A stretch of DNA of 64,000 bases from CAZJHX01 sp964545715 (GTDB lineage: Bacteria > Myxococcota_A > UBA9042 > GCA-2863065): contig CAZJHX010000036.1 of assembly GCA_964545715.1 (NCBI GenBank), positions 1-64,000 on the forward strand. The letters run 5' to 3'. Positions 46,815-55,154 of this stretch are shown piece after piece. Position 1 is the first letter of the stretch. Each line of letters begins with the position of its first letter. Position numbers and translations under genes: made by a program. The notes below the pieces were generated by a model. The model was given only the letters and a program-made list of their open reading frames with translations. It ran no database searches and was not told the DNA's origin.

Positions 46815-48539
46815 CTATTCGCTGGCCCCGGGCACTGAAACGTACCGTGGCAGAATGTCTACCGGCAGGTCGCCCAGGCCCGCCAGAAGGCTGCGCATCT
46901 CCGGCGGCATGATGCCGTGGCCGACGATCAGGCGTCCGGCCCCGTCGAAGTCGCCGCGCGTGAGCACCTCCAGCACCTCGGCGGTCAGCTTCATCACGGC
47001 CGGCTGCAGCGACGGCGGGTTCACCTCCAGCTTGCGAGTCCGCGGGTTGTAGCGGAAGACCCACTCGCGGGCCAGGTAGCCGTACGTGATGATCTTGGCC
47101 ACCGCCTGCGGCGATCGCTCGCCCAGCCGCACGGCATCGAAGAGGCTGGCCAGGTAGGTCGCGACGATGCCGACCGGGTCGGGCGCCCGCAGCGCTTTGG
47201 CCTCTTTGAGGTAGAGCACGTTCAGCAGCGCGACGACCTCACCGCGCACACCGTCTACGAAGGTGTGCCGGTTGAGCAGCTGCTTGCGCGGGCTCGTCAC
47301 GGCGCCGCCGGGCAGCTCGACCTTGTCCGGCACCACGCCGTGCGCCATGTTCCAGGCCAGCAGGAAGTCAAAGTAGGCGTCGAACGACACTTTTGCGGCC
47401 ACCTCCGGCGCGAAGATGCGCTCGGCCAGCGGGCGGATCAGCTTGTCGAACTTAGCCCGGGCGACGTTGCGCAGGATCACGTGCTTCATGCCCCGCGCTC
47501 GCCGGACGGTTTCGTCGTTGGGCAGTACAAAGGCGCGGATCTGGTTGCCGGCGCGGGCATCTCCGGCGGTGTAGAGCACGTCGGCGATCGTGATCGGGCT
47601 GGGCTTCACCGCGCGCAGCCGGTTACGTGTGACGTCCGACACCGGCAGGTTGGCGACCAGGCCTGCGTGATGCTCGAGCAGGCGGGCGTATCGTCGACTC
47701 TCGCCGCCGTCCTTGTAGTAGATGATGGCCTCAAACGACGTCTTGATGCCCATCAGGCGGTCGTTGTAGACCTCGTATGGGCCGATCGCGGCGTCCAGCG
47801 GGCAGTCGCCGGTGTCCAACCACAGCAGCTCGCTGCTCCTGTACTCGTTTGAGCCAAAGGAGTCCGCCCGGGCCGCTAGAAAGCGCGCGAAGCCGGCGCA
47901 TTTGCACGCTTCGCCGCTGCATTTATAGGCCGACGCGGCGTCCTTGAGCGCGCGTCCCGCCACCGCCAGATCGTCGGCGTAGACCTTGGAGTACGGCCGG
48001 CTGACGATGCCGCCCGATTCGCGGCGCACCACGGTGTACGGGCTCCAAATCGCGGACATCGTGCCGGGGTGCTTGCTGGTCCAGGTGTCCAGCTCCCGAA
48101 TCGACATATCGGCCGGGTAGAATTGGGCCCCCTGAGGGCGTGGCGTGCGCCCGATAAAGGGCTCGTCGCCGGCGCGCCAGTCCCAGGGACCGTATTGGAT
48201 GCCCAGAAAGCGCGCGAGCTGGCGGGCGCCTTTGACGCTGGACTTACGCAGCGCCTGGTGGGTGTCGTATGCGTCGCCGGAGTATTGGCGCCAGAAGACC
48301 CGATCGATGCGGTCGGCGGCGCGGCGCAGGGGACGCAGCATCGGCACCAGCGCTTTGTCGACGGTGCGGCCTGTGAGGCCGAGGTCAACGGGGACGTAGC
48401 GATCCATGCGCTGCTGCAGGTCTTCGGGGGAGATGGCGCTCTTGAGGACCCGGTCGACCGGGGGCGGAGCGGCGTATGAGACCGCTGCGAAACCTATGAC
48501 CAGACAAAGCGCGGCGACGGCACATCGGATCGGCTGCAT
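46815..48539 (-). CDS. DPP III-like (M49) protein with destroyed zinc site
   Basis: This 574-residue protein has a signal peptide (MQPIRCAVAALCLVIGFAAVSYA). AAGGAGG lies just upstream of ATG 48539. Motifs of the dipeptidyl-peptidase III family appear: IGPYEVYNDRLMGIKTSFEAI (near 260) and GMKHVILRNVARAKFDKL (near 360). The expected zinc motif HExxHG reads WNMAHG at residues 396-401, so the first His and the catalytic Glu are lost. The second zinc motif (EExxAD-like) reads DGVRGE. I infer a non-catalytic paralogue that may bind peptides in the periplasm. It lies 28 bp downstream-oriented of the giant Cys-rich gene. Confidence 0.65.
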   Translation of the reverse strand: MQPIRCAVAALCLVIGFAAVSYAAPPPVDRVLKSAISPEDLQQRMDRYVPVDLGLTGRTVDKALVPMLRPLRRAADRIDRVFWRQYSGDAYDTHQALRKSSVKGARQLARFLGIQYGPWDWRAGDEPFIGRTPRPQGAQFYPADMSIRELDTWTSKHPGTMSAIWSPYTVVRRESGGIVSRPYSKVYADDLAVAGRALKDAASAYKCSGEACKCAGFARFLAARADSFGSNEYRSSELLWLDTGDCPLDAAIGPYEVYNDRLMGIKTSFEAIIYYKDGGESRRYARLLEHHAGLVANLPVSDVTRNRLRAVKPSPITIADVLYTAGDARAGNQIRAFVLPNDETVRRARGMKHVILRNVARAKFDKLIRPLAERIFAPEVAAKVSFDAYFDFLLAWNMAHGVVPDKVELPGGAVTSPRKQLLNRHTFVDGVRGEVVALLNVLYLKEAKALRAPDPVGIVATYLASLFDAVRLGERSPQAVAKIITYGYLAREWVFRYNPRTRKLEVNPPSLQPAVMKLTAEVLEVLTRGDFDGAGRLIVGHGIMPPEMRSLLAGLGDLPVDILPRYVSVPGASE

Positions 48540-48655
48540 TCAGCCCTCCTTAGCGTGATCCAGGGGACCTTACGCAGACCAGCAATCCACAGACAGCGGA
48601 TGCGGTCAACCTGCCGGCAGCAGTCTTAGAGGCGTTCGTCTCGTCGGCGGCCGAT

Positions 48656-48913
48656 TTAGCGCTTGTTGGCGACGGAGGGCTGCTCGGGCGTGCTCCACGG
48701 GATGGAGACGCACGCGTAGGTCTCATCGGTGACCCCGTCGGTGGTCTGCCAGGCGCGGGCCGGGCGACAGTTCGGGGCAACGGCGCAGCCGTCCCAGTCC
48801 AAGACGCCGCAGAACGGCGCGGGCTCGGTGTTGGCGGTGCGAATGGCGGTCGAGCACCCGGTCACTGAGAGAATCAGGAGGGCGCAGGTCGTGGCGGCGA
48901 GAAGGGTCTTCAT
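48656..48913 (-). CDS. Small lipoprotein
   Basis: This 85-residue protein starts at ATG 48913 and has a lipoprotein signal (MKTLLAATTCALLILSVTGC) with Cys20 as the lipid site. The mature part is short (~65 residues) and contains four further Cys, so it may fold with two disulfides. The family is not recognised. It is on the minus strand, divergent from the RidA gene. No operon partner is evident; the DPP III-like gene begins ~120 bases downstream. Confidence 0.65.
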   Translation of the reverse strand: MKTLLAATTCALLILSVTGCSTAIRTANTEPAPFCGVLDWDGCAVAPNCRPARAWQTTDGVTDETYACVSIPWSTPEQPSVANKR

Positions 48914-48997
48914 GCACGCGACTATCGGGACGGCGCGCGGGGGACTTTAGGCCTTTTTTGTGGTTTATCCGTCGGGCCACAAGCAACAGGGGACGCG

Positions 48998-49387
48998 ATG
49001 AGCTTTCAGAGGACGTTTTCGGGCGCGCCGTGGGAGTCCGAGGTCGGCTACTGCCGCGCGGTGCGGGCGGGCGACCACATCTACGTGACTGGCACAGCGC
49101 CGGTGGGCGAGGACGGCGCGACGGTGGCGCCGGGGGACGCGTATCGGCAGGCGCAGCGGTGCTTGGAGATCATGGCGGCCGCACTGCAGCGCCTGGACGC
49201 GACGATGAGCGACGTCGTGCGCACGCGCATGTTCGTGACCGACATCTCCCGCTGGCAGGAGTACGGGCGAGCCCACGGCGAGGTCTTTCGTGACCACCCG
49301 CCGGCTACGACCATGGTGGAGGTCAGCGCACTCATCGATTCGGACATGCTCATCGAGATCGAGGCGGACGCGGTGATTCTCCGCTGA
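48998..49387 (+). CDS. RidA/YjgF-family imine deaminase-like protein
   Basis: This 129-residue protein starts at ATG 48998, with AGGGGA upstream. Its pattern is that of the RidA/Rid family: a Y-x-x-A-V-R-A-G-D-x-I-Y-V-T-G-T-A segment, an internal Q-x-x-x-C-L-E-I-M-A helix and the end pattern P-P-A-T-T-M-V-E-V-S-A-L. The active-site Arg in RidA is near Arg105; here the position may be occupied by Thr or Met, so it belongs to a Rid subgroup rather than RidA proper. RidA hydrolyses reactive 2-aminoacrylate imines. It stands alone, followed by an inverted-repeat element. Confidence 0.85.
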   Translation: MSFQRTFSGAPWESEVGYCRAVRAGDHIYVTGTAPVGEDGATVAPGDAYRQAQRCLEIMAAALQRLDATMSDVVRTRMFVTDISRWQEYGRAHGEVFRDHPPATTMVEVSALIDSDMLIEIEADAVILR

Positions 49388-49394
49388 TGCTTGA

Positions 49395-49563
49395 CCCCAA
49401 CGTTGCATAGTTGGCATGCGCCATGGGCCCAGAACGCGGCACTGCGGCGCCGTCGGGCTCCTTCTAAGGGCACCACCCTGAGTGCGTCGCCCGATACCCT
49501 TCGGCGGCGCCGCAGCACCACGTTCTGGCCCCCTGGCACGATGCCAACTACGTAACGTTGGGG
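49395..49563. repeat. MITE-like 169-bp imperfect inverted repeat
   Basis: The arms (49395-49456 and 49502-49563) are ~62 bp each and about 80 percent complementary, starting with CCCCAACGTT and ending with AACGTTGGGG. A short loop of ~45 bases separates them. The element is flanked by TTGA direct repeats (49391-49394 and 49564-49567), as expected for a target-site duplication. It contains no coding frame. It lies between the RidA and hydroxylase genes. Alternatives are a large transcribed hairpin or regulatory RNA. Confidence 0.55.
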
Positions 49564-49599
49564 TTGACCACCCCACACAGATCGGATAGCGACGTTCTG

Positions 49600-50268
49600 A
49601 TGCAACTCGCCGACCTCCAGATCGCCTCACACGTCGCGCACATGAACGACGACAAGGTGTATCGCAACCAGATCGCGCGCATGTTCGCCAGCGACCTGCT
49701 GGAGCCGTTCTCCAAGACGCCGCCGATCGTGCCCGCGCTGATCTACGTGCCGATGGCGCTGTGGTTTCTCGTGCAGGCGGTCGCCCTGCAGTCCGTCGCC
49801 GGCGTCGTGGCCGGCGTCGTGGCCGGACTCTTCGTGTGGACGTTTGCCGAGTACACGCTGCATCGCTTTGTCTTCCACTTTGACCAGAGCACCGCGCTGG
49901 GTCGCTGGCTGTACTTCTATACGCACGGCATTCACCACGCGTACCCCGACGACTACTATCGCCTGGTGATGGTCCCGGCGATCAGCCTGCCGCTGGCGCT
50001 GCTGTTCTACACGCTGTTTGCCGCGCTGCTGCCGGCCGCCTGGGTTCCGGCCTTCTTCGCCGGCTTCGTGGTCGGCTACCTGGGCTACGACTACACACAC
50101 TTTGCGACCCACTTCGTGAAGGGCCCCAGCCACCCGTCGCTGGCCTGGCTTGCGTACATCATGAAGGTGCAGCGCAAGCGTCACATGACGCACCACTTCA
50201 AGAACCACGACAAGGGTTACGGCGTCTCCACGGGCCTGTGGGACGTGATCTTCCGCACCCGCCTGTAA
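49600..50268 (+). CDS. Fatty acid hydroxylase-family membrane protein
   Basis: This 222-residue protein has about four membrane segments and the His clusters of the fatty-acid hydroxylase/sterol desaturase family: EYTLHRFVFHF (HxxxxH), THGIHHAYPDD (HxxHH), YTHFATHF and KRHMTHHFKNHD. These bind a non-haem di-iron centre and hydroxylate or desaturate a lipid acyl chain or sterol using O2 and electrons. The ATG at 49600 is used because the earlier in-frame TTG lies inside the inverted repeat. Fatty-acid 2-hydroxylases have the same motif order. The exact lipid substrate is not predictable. Located just downstream of the MITE-like element. Confidence 0.85.
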   Translation: MQLADLQIASHVAHMNDDKVYRNQIARMFASDLLEPFSKTPPIVPALIYVPMALWFLVQAVALQSVAGVVAGVVAGLFVWTFAEYTLHRFVFHFDQSTALGRWLYFYTHGIHHAYPDDYYRLVMVPAISLPLALLFYTLFAALLPAAWVPAFFAGFVVGYLGYDYTHFATHFVKGPSHPSLAWLAYIMKVQRKRHMTHHFKNHDKGYGVSTGLWDVIFRTRL

Positions 50269-50275
50269 GGGGGGC

Positions 50276-50869
50276 TCAGGAAGGCGCCGCGATCGGCACG
50301 GGATGCCACTGTTCGCCGGTTTCGCAGCAGATGTGACGCATGGACACCCCGGTGGGCGCCACGTCCATGACCCCAAAGACGATCGGTAGCCGAAAGCGCC
50401 GCGGGCCGATGGAGCCCGGGTTGAAGATGGCGACGTCTCCATCGCGCCCGATCAGCGGCATATGCGAGTGCCCGCAGACCACGAGCGCGGCTCGCTCCTT
50501 AGCCGCCTCCCGCCGAACATCCGCCCGCAGCCGAGGCCCGCGCACCGCGATGTGGGTCAGCAGGATGCGCAGGCCGGCCCCTGACGCCGCCTGCAGGTTG
50601 AGCGTCACCGAGTCCGGCGGCCCCTCTCCGCGCCCGTCGATATTGCCGCGCACCGCGATGGTCGGGGCGATCTCCTCCAGCGCGTCCAGCACCGTCAGAG
50701 CGCCGATATCGCCGCCGTGCAGGATGTAGTCGGGCCCCTGCTCAGCCACCAGGCGCAGCGCGTCGCGATGCGGGTGGCTGTGTGTGTCCGAGACCACCAC
50801 AAAGCGGAGGCCGTCGTCCGGCAGGCCGATGTCGCGCGTGATGCTCCGGTGCAGCATGTGTGAGAGCAT
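50276..50869 (-). CDS. YfcE/MJ0936-type metallophosphoesterase
   Basis: This 197-residue protein shows the calcineurin-like order: VVVSDTHSHPHRDAL (metal ligands D and H), HGGDIG (D), RGNID (N), THIAVRG (H) and CGHSHMP (two His). It is a small cytoplasmic two-metal phosphodiesterase of the YfcE family. The start is ATG 50869 or 50857; no good ribosome site helps. It is convergent with the hydroxylase gene 8 bases away. Its in-vivo substrate is not known for this family. Confidence 0.88.
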   Translation of the reverse strand: MLSHMLHRSITRDIGLPDDGLRFVVVSDTHSHPHRDALRLVAEQGPDYILHGGDIGALTVLDALEEIAPTIAVRGNIDGRGEGPPDSVTLNLQAASGAGLRILLTHIAVRGPRLRADVRREAAKERAALVVCGHSHMPLIGRDGDVAIFNPGSIGPRRFRLPIVFGVMDVAPTGVSMRHICCETGEQWHPVPIAAPS

Positions 50870-50917
50870 ACCCGCAGGTGCGCGGGAATGCCTGCACGGC
50901 GTGAGGAGACCTACGAG

Positions 50918-51814
50918 ATGAGACGACTGACACTGCGATTGCTGATGGCGATGACGGCCCTGGCGATGCTGCCACTGGCCGCGACGAGCTGCGAGGCTGA
51001 GGGCACGGCCGAGGAGCAGAAATCAACGGACGACACCGGCGGCGGGACGGCGACGTCGGATACCGGCGCGGACACGACCGACACAGGCGCGGATACGACG
51101 GATACCGGCGCGGCGACGGATGACACCGGCGACGTAACCGGCGCGGAGACCGGCACCGACAGCGGGACTGATGAGACCGACACCGGGACGGATGAGACCG
51201 ACACCGGGCCGGATGAGACCGACACGGGGCCGGATGAGACCGACACCGGGCCGGATGAGACCGACACCGGGACGGATGAGACCGACACCGCGACGGGCCT
51301 GAACTTCTACCAGAGCTGCGGGTACCCGGTGTGCGGTCCCGACGACAAGCCGCCCGAGGGCGTGGAGCCGTGCGCCGGCGAGGAGCTGGGCGACGCCTGT
51401 CAGGAAGAGGGCGACATGTGCGACGCCGGCTTCGGCTGTGGTGCGGTGCTCGTGTGCGCGCCGTCGGACCCGAAGCAGCTGCCGGGCGGGTGCCCCAAGT
51501 CGCTGGCCTCCGCCAAGCAGGACGTTCAGTACCTGGACGTGGGCGCCATGGAGACTCTGCTCAAGCAGCTTCAGGGCATGAAGCTGGCGACCTGGCGATA
51601 TCGGGAGGGGAACCCGGCGCGGCGGCTGGGCTTCATCATCGACGACAACCCGGGCAGTCCGGCGGTCCTGCCACGTGGCGATCAGGTCGACGTCTACGCG
51701 TTTACGACGATGGCGGTGGCCGGCCTGAAGGTTCAGCAGCAGCAGATTCAGGCACTGCAGAAGCAGGTGCAGGCGCTGACAAACAAACTTGAGAAGAGCT
51801 GCGCCGCGCCCTGA
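50918..51814 (+). CDS. Lipoprotein with Thr/Asp repeat stalk and S74-like C-terminus
   Basis: This ~298-residue lipoprotein starts at ATG 50918 with GAGGAG at 50902-50907. The signal ends in lipobox LAATSC. A Thr/Asp/Glu-rich stalk contains TGADTTD units and then six copies of a seven-residue unit (DETDTGx). A Cys-rich linker (six Cys) follows. The last ~100 residues (WRYREGNPARRLGFIIDDNPG, then a coiled coil LKVQQQQIQALQKQVQAL) resemble the intramolecular chaperone of endosialidase-type tail spikes (peptidase S74), without its usual SDxRxK start. This implies a trimeric surface fibre. It is unusual in a non-phage context. Confidence 0.65.
   Translation: MRRLTLRLLMAMTALAMLPLAATSCEAEGTAEEQKSTDDTGGGTATSDTGADTTDTGADTTDTGAATDDTGDVTGAETGTDSGTDETDTGTDETDTGPDETDTGPDETDTGPDETDTGTDETDTATGLNFYQSCGYPVCGPDDKPPEGVEPCAGEELGDACQEEGDMCDAGFGCGAVLVCAPSDPKQLPGGCPKSLASAKQDVQYLDVGAMETLLKQLQGMKLATWRYREGNPARRLGFIIDDNPGSPAVLPRGDQVDVYAFTTMAVAGLKVQQQQIQALQKQVQALTNKLEKSCAAP
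51170..51295 (+). repeat. Six tandem 21-bp units
   Basis: GATGAGACCGACACCGGGnCG is repeated six times in tandem with few changes, encoding six seven-residue units DETDTGx. Copy number could vary by slippage and would change the length of the surface stalk. Confidence 0.9.
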
Positions 51815-51821
51815 GGCCGGG

Positions 51822-53258
51822 TTACAAGGCCAGGCGATTGCGGCCGTCGCGCTTGGCCTCCAGCAGCCGGCTGGAGACGCGCTCGATCAGGCTCTCCAGG
51901 TCCAGGTCCGCGTCGGACCGCTCGGCCGCGCCGATGCTCACCGTGATGGTGACCGGCTCGCCGGTCGTCGCCCTGAACAGGGTCGCTGCGACGGCCGTGC
52001 GCAGGCGCTCCAGCACCTTGGCGGACTGCTGCAGTGTGGTGCGGTACATCACGACGCAGATCTCCTCGCCGCCGTAGCGTGCGACCCAATCGCTGGATCG
52101 CAGCGACTGCCGCACGCGGTTGGAGACCTCGGTCAGGACGTGGTCGCCGGTGGGCCAGCCGTACTTCTTGTTCACCTCGCCGAAGAAGTCCAGATCGAGC
52201 AGCGCGATCGTGAGTGGGTGCCCCTCTTCGATCGCGGTGGCAAACTCGAACGGCAGGCGGCGATCGAAGTAGCGGCGGCTGAACAGGCCGGTGAGGCCGT
52301 CCATGTCGGCTTGGGTCTTCAGCTCCTGGAAGAGCCGGCGCCCTCGGCGGGTGATGACCTCGGCCACGCTCTCGGCGATGACGCGCGTGCGGTTTTCAAA
52401 GCTCTCCAGCGCCACGTCGATGTTGTCGCCGATAGCTGCGCGCTCCATGTCGGCGTAGTGCACCACCTGGTCGCGCCCGCGCGCCTTGGCCGCGTAGAGC
52501 GCCTCGTCAGCCTGCGCGAAAAGCGCCACAGGCGCGTTGGGATCGGTGACGGTGCCCGTGCCGATGCTGACCGTGATCCCGATCTCGCCGAAGCGCTCAC
52601 CGCGCACCACCTTGAGCAGGTTGGCCGCCAGCTCTTTTGAGTCGGCAGGTCCGCATTGGGTCAGGACCGCGATCTCCTCGCCCCCGATGCGGGCGCAGAT
52701 CGCCTCCTCCGGGCTGTTGGCTCGGATGCGCCGGCTCAGCTCGGTCAGGACGCGGTCGCCCTCGTCGTGGCCGTGCGTGTCATTGATCATCTTGAACCAG
52801 TCGACGTCCAGGAGCAGAAGCGAGACGGGGTGTCCCTCTGCGCTGTCGGCCACCGCGCGCTTCAGCTCAGCCACAAGCACCTTGCGCGTCGAGAGCCCGG
52901 TCAGGTCGTCGGTCGCGGCCCGATGCCGGCGCGCCAGCTGGCGTACGCGGTGCAGCACCAGCGGTGTCGGCGCGCCGATCAGGCAGACGTCGTCGCCCTC
53001 GGGCAGGTGGGCCAGGACCTCTTCGGCCTCCTCCGGGACGCAGCAGACCACGATGGGGGCGCCCAGGGTCGCGCCGGCGTTCAGCAGCGCAGCCACCGTC
53101 TCGAAGCAGCGCGAGTCCAGTACGATCACGTCCGCGTCGGCGCCGGTCAGGTTGCGCGGGCCCACCAGGCGGACGGACAGATCGTGCCCGCTTGCCGTGA
53201 CGATTGGGACCGCCGCTTTGGCGGGAGCGCACCAGACCACTGAGATCGGAGCCGTCAT
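51822..53258 (-). CDS. Tandem GGDEF-domain diguanylate cyclase
   Basis: This 478-residue protein carries a degenerate receiver-like N-terminal domain (~residues 1-115; no clear phospho-Asp) followed by two GGDEF domains, each with the active-site motif GGEEI (CARIGGEEIAVL and VARYGGEEICVVM). The second has an RxxD I-site (RSSD) five residues before GGEEI; the first does not. Both have conserved LDxDxFxxxN metal-binding loops (LLDVDWFKMIN and LLDLDFFGEVN). It likely makes c-di-GMP from GTP, with feedback on the second domain. Start at ATG 53258; an upstream start is possible. It is last in a minus-strand group with the TPR genes. Confidence 0.88.
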   Translation of the reverse strand: MTAPISVVWCAPAKAAVPIVTASGHDLSVRLVGPRNLTGADADVIVLDSRCFETVAALLNAGATLGAPIVVCCVPEEAEEVLAHLPEGDDVCLIGAPTPLVLHRVRQLARRHRAATDDLTGLSTRKVLVAELKRAVADSAEGHPVSLLLLDVDWFKMINDTHGHDEGDRVLTELSRRIRANSPEEAICARIGGEEIAVLTQCGPADSKELAANLLKVVRGERFGEIGITVSIGTGTVTDPNAPVALFAQADEALYAAKARGRDQVVHYADMERAAIGDNIDVALESFENRTRVIAESVAEVITRRGRRLFQELKTQADMDGLTGLFSRRYFDRRLPFEFATAIEEGHPLTIALLDLDFFGEVNKKYGWPTGDHVLTEVSNRVRQSLRSSDWVARYGGEEICVVMYRTTLQQSAKVLERLRTAVAATLFRATTGEPVTITVSIGAAERSDADLDLESLIERVSSRLLEAKRDGRNRLAL

Positions 53259-53304
53259 GCCGGGGAGTCTAAAGGTCGATCTGCGGGGGCACAATGCGCC
53301 CCGG

Positions 53305-54129
53305 CTACTCAGCCGCTGTCACCTTGGGGCTGAGGCGCACGTGCACCTCCTCGTGGTGACCGGCGCGCAGTGTCACGATGCGGCGGACGGGGACGAAGCC
53401 CGGTGCGTCGACGACGACGTGCACGCGCTTCACCGGGCCGTGCATCTTGAACGACGCCACCTCGGCGCTCTCGAACAGCCGTCCTCCCGCCTGCACGCTG
53501 GACGGCGCGCCGGTCAGCACCATGACCGAGGCGTCTCGGAAGCCGGGTGAGAACAAGAATCGTCGTGGTCCGTCGGCGGCCAGCTCAAATGCATAGCTTT
53601 TGGAGAAGCACGCCTCGTCCTCGTGATACGCGACCACCACATAGTGACCGGGGGGCCGCCGCAGTGCGCCGGTTTGCCCCGACGGAAAGCTCTTGCCCTC
53701 AAAGCGCAGGCCGCCGCCGTACCGCGCGTCGATGTAGAACTCGATCGTCCCCGCAGACCGGGTCGGTGGGGGCCGCGCCCGCCGTAAGCGCTCAAACGCC
53801 TGGCTCACGCCCACGATGGCCGCCGTGCGCGTCAGTGCGTAGTCGGGCAGCGCCGCCAGCAGGTTGCGCCACTCGCGCTCCGCCGCGTCGGGCGCTGACA
53901 TTCGATGGTAGGAGGCCGCCAGAATCTCGCGAGCCAGCGGCCGATGGTCCCGTGCGATCCTCGGCTCGGGGTAGAGCAGATCATGCGTCAGGTGCAGCGA
54001 TCGGCCGTAGTCACCGCGGTCCAGCGCCTGCCCGGCTGATCGCAGCTGTTTGCGAGCCGGTGGACGCGCGTCGAGGACGGCTGGGAACGTCAGGATGACC
54101 GCCGCCACCACCGGAATCCATGCGTTCAC
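53305..54129 (-). CDS. Exported TPR/PEGA-like protein
   Basis: This 274-residue protein begins with a GTG start and a signal sequence (NAWIPVVAAVILTFPAVLDA). Residues ~25-120 form TPR-like helices (SLHLTHDLLYPEP, AEREWRNLLAALPDYAL). The C-terminal half has strand-rich PEGA-like segments, such as ARPPPTRSAGTIEFYIDARYGG and APGFVPVRRIVTLRAG. PEGA domains are found in surface proteins of Myxococcota and bind unknown partners. One or two Cys occur in the middle. It lies on the minus strand between the J-like/TPR gene and the GGDEF gene, so the three may be one transcript. Confidence 0.65.
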   Translation of the reverse strand: MNAWIPVVAAVILTFPAVLDARPPARKQLRSAGQALDRGDYGRSLHLTHDLLYPEPRIARDHRPLAREILAASYHRMSAPDAAEREWRNLLAALPDYALTRTAAIVGVSQAFERLRRARPPPTRSAGTIEFYIDARYGGGLRFEGKSFPSGQTGALRRPPGHYVVVAYHEDEACFSKSYAFELAADGPRRFLFSPGFRDASVMVLTGAPSSVQAGGRLFESAEVASFKMHGPVKRVHVVVDAPGFVPVRRIVTLRAGHHEEVHVRLSPKVTAAE

Positions 54130-54200
54130 GTGAGGTCATGGTTCGGATCGGGCCGCCGGCTTTCAAGCGTTGAGGCGCCGGCGCTGCCTGTGGGGGCGGC

Positions 54201-55034
54201 TCAGCCGCGCGATCCCGCTCCGGACGCGCGCTTTTTCGTGCGCAGAAAGCGCCCGATGCCACGCGGCTTTCTGCGGCTGCGGGCCTCCTCGTTTCGCGCT
54301 CGCAGCTCGCTCAGCTCAGCGCGCGCCAGCTCATGGTCGGCGTCGCACCGCAGCACAGCCTCCAGCTCGCGCACGTACCCCTCGTTGTGCCCGGCCTCGG
54401 CCCAGTATTTGGCCATGCAGTAGCGCACATTGGGGTTGTACGGATCGGCCGCCGCCGCGTGCTCCAGCGGGGCGCGCGCGGCAGCAAGTCGCTGCTCGTG
54501 CGTGCGGAACGGGTTCTTGAAAATCGTCCATCCCAGCCGCAGCGCGTGGATCGCTGAGTCCGGGTCCAGGTTACGCGCACGCTCGAAGTGTTTCTCAGCG
54601 CGATCCAGTTGGTGCTTGGCCACGAACTCCACCCCACGAATATGGACGAGCTCGGCCGCCTCAATGCGCTTGTCGCCCAGCGACGCCGGGTCAGCGTGAT
54701 ACAGCTGCTCTTCGGTCAGCTCGCGCCGGCGATGCTGGGCCCACGGCGCTTTCATGCCGCCGTGCTCAGCGTACTCCTTGCGCGCCTCCTTCGTAGCCAG
54801 CGCCTCATAGGCCCGTGGGAGCGACTCGTAAACGCGCTCAGCCGCGCGCCTCAGGTTACCCAGATCGCGTCGTCGCAGCCGGGTGGGCTGCAGCAGCTGT
54901 TGCAGCTCGTTGTAAGCGCGTCGAATCTCAACATCATCAGCGGGCGCGTGCACGCCCAAAAGCAAGTAGGCATCACCTGCTGCAAGGGCCATATCCTTGA
55001 CCGCAACAAGCTGGCGCAGATCTCCGTCTGTCAT
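54201..55034 (-). CDS. J-domain-like TPR protein without HPD
   Basis: This 277-residue cytoplasmic protein starts at ATG 55034, preceded by GGGGGAGAAG. Residues ~22-75 follow the J-domain pattern (AYLLLGVHAPADDVEIRRAYNEL as helices I-II), but the HPD triad reads QPT (in LLQPTRLRR), so it should not stimulate Hsp70 ATPase. Residues ~130-230 hold TPR helices (ARNLDPDSAIHALRLGWTIFK, AAADPYNPNVRYCMAKYW). The C-terminal end is basic (RRKPRGIGRFLRTKKRAS). It is divergent from the pilin-like lipoprotein. Possibly a scaffold rather than a co-chaperone. Confidence 0.7.
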   Translation of the reverse strand: MTDGDLRQLVAVKDMALAAGDAYLLLGVHAPADDVEIRRAYNELQQLLQPTRLRRRDLGNLRRAAERVYESLPRAYEALATKEARKEYAEHGGMKAPWAQHRRRELTEEQLYHADPASLGDKRIEAAELVHIRGVEFVAKHQLDRAEKHFERARNLDPDSAIHALRLGWTIFKNPFRTHEQRLAAARAPLEHAAAADPYNPNVRYCMAKYWAEAGHNEGYVRELEAVLRCDADHELARAELSELRARNEEARSRRKPRGIGRFLRTKKRASGAGSRG

Positions 55035-55154
55035 CTTCTCCCCCTACACACCCATTCAGGGTATAGGTCGGTTCGCGCCACGCCAAACAGCGTAAGCTAT
55101 AAAACCCCCGGACGGCCCTTGTCTTGGAGGCGCGTCTCGGCCACGCTACCCGCC

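Noticed and set aside
51170..51295. CRISPR array suggested by regular 21-bp repeats
   Set aside because: Units are contiguous without spacers and lie in frame inside a lipoprotein gene.
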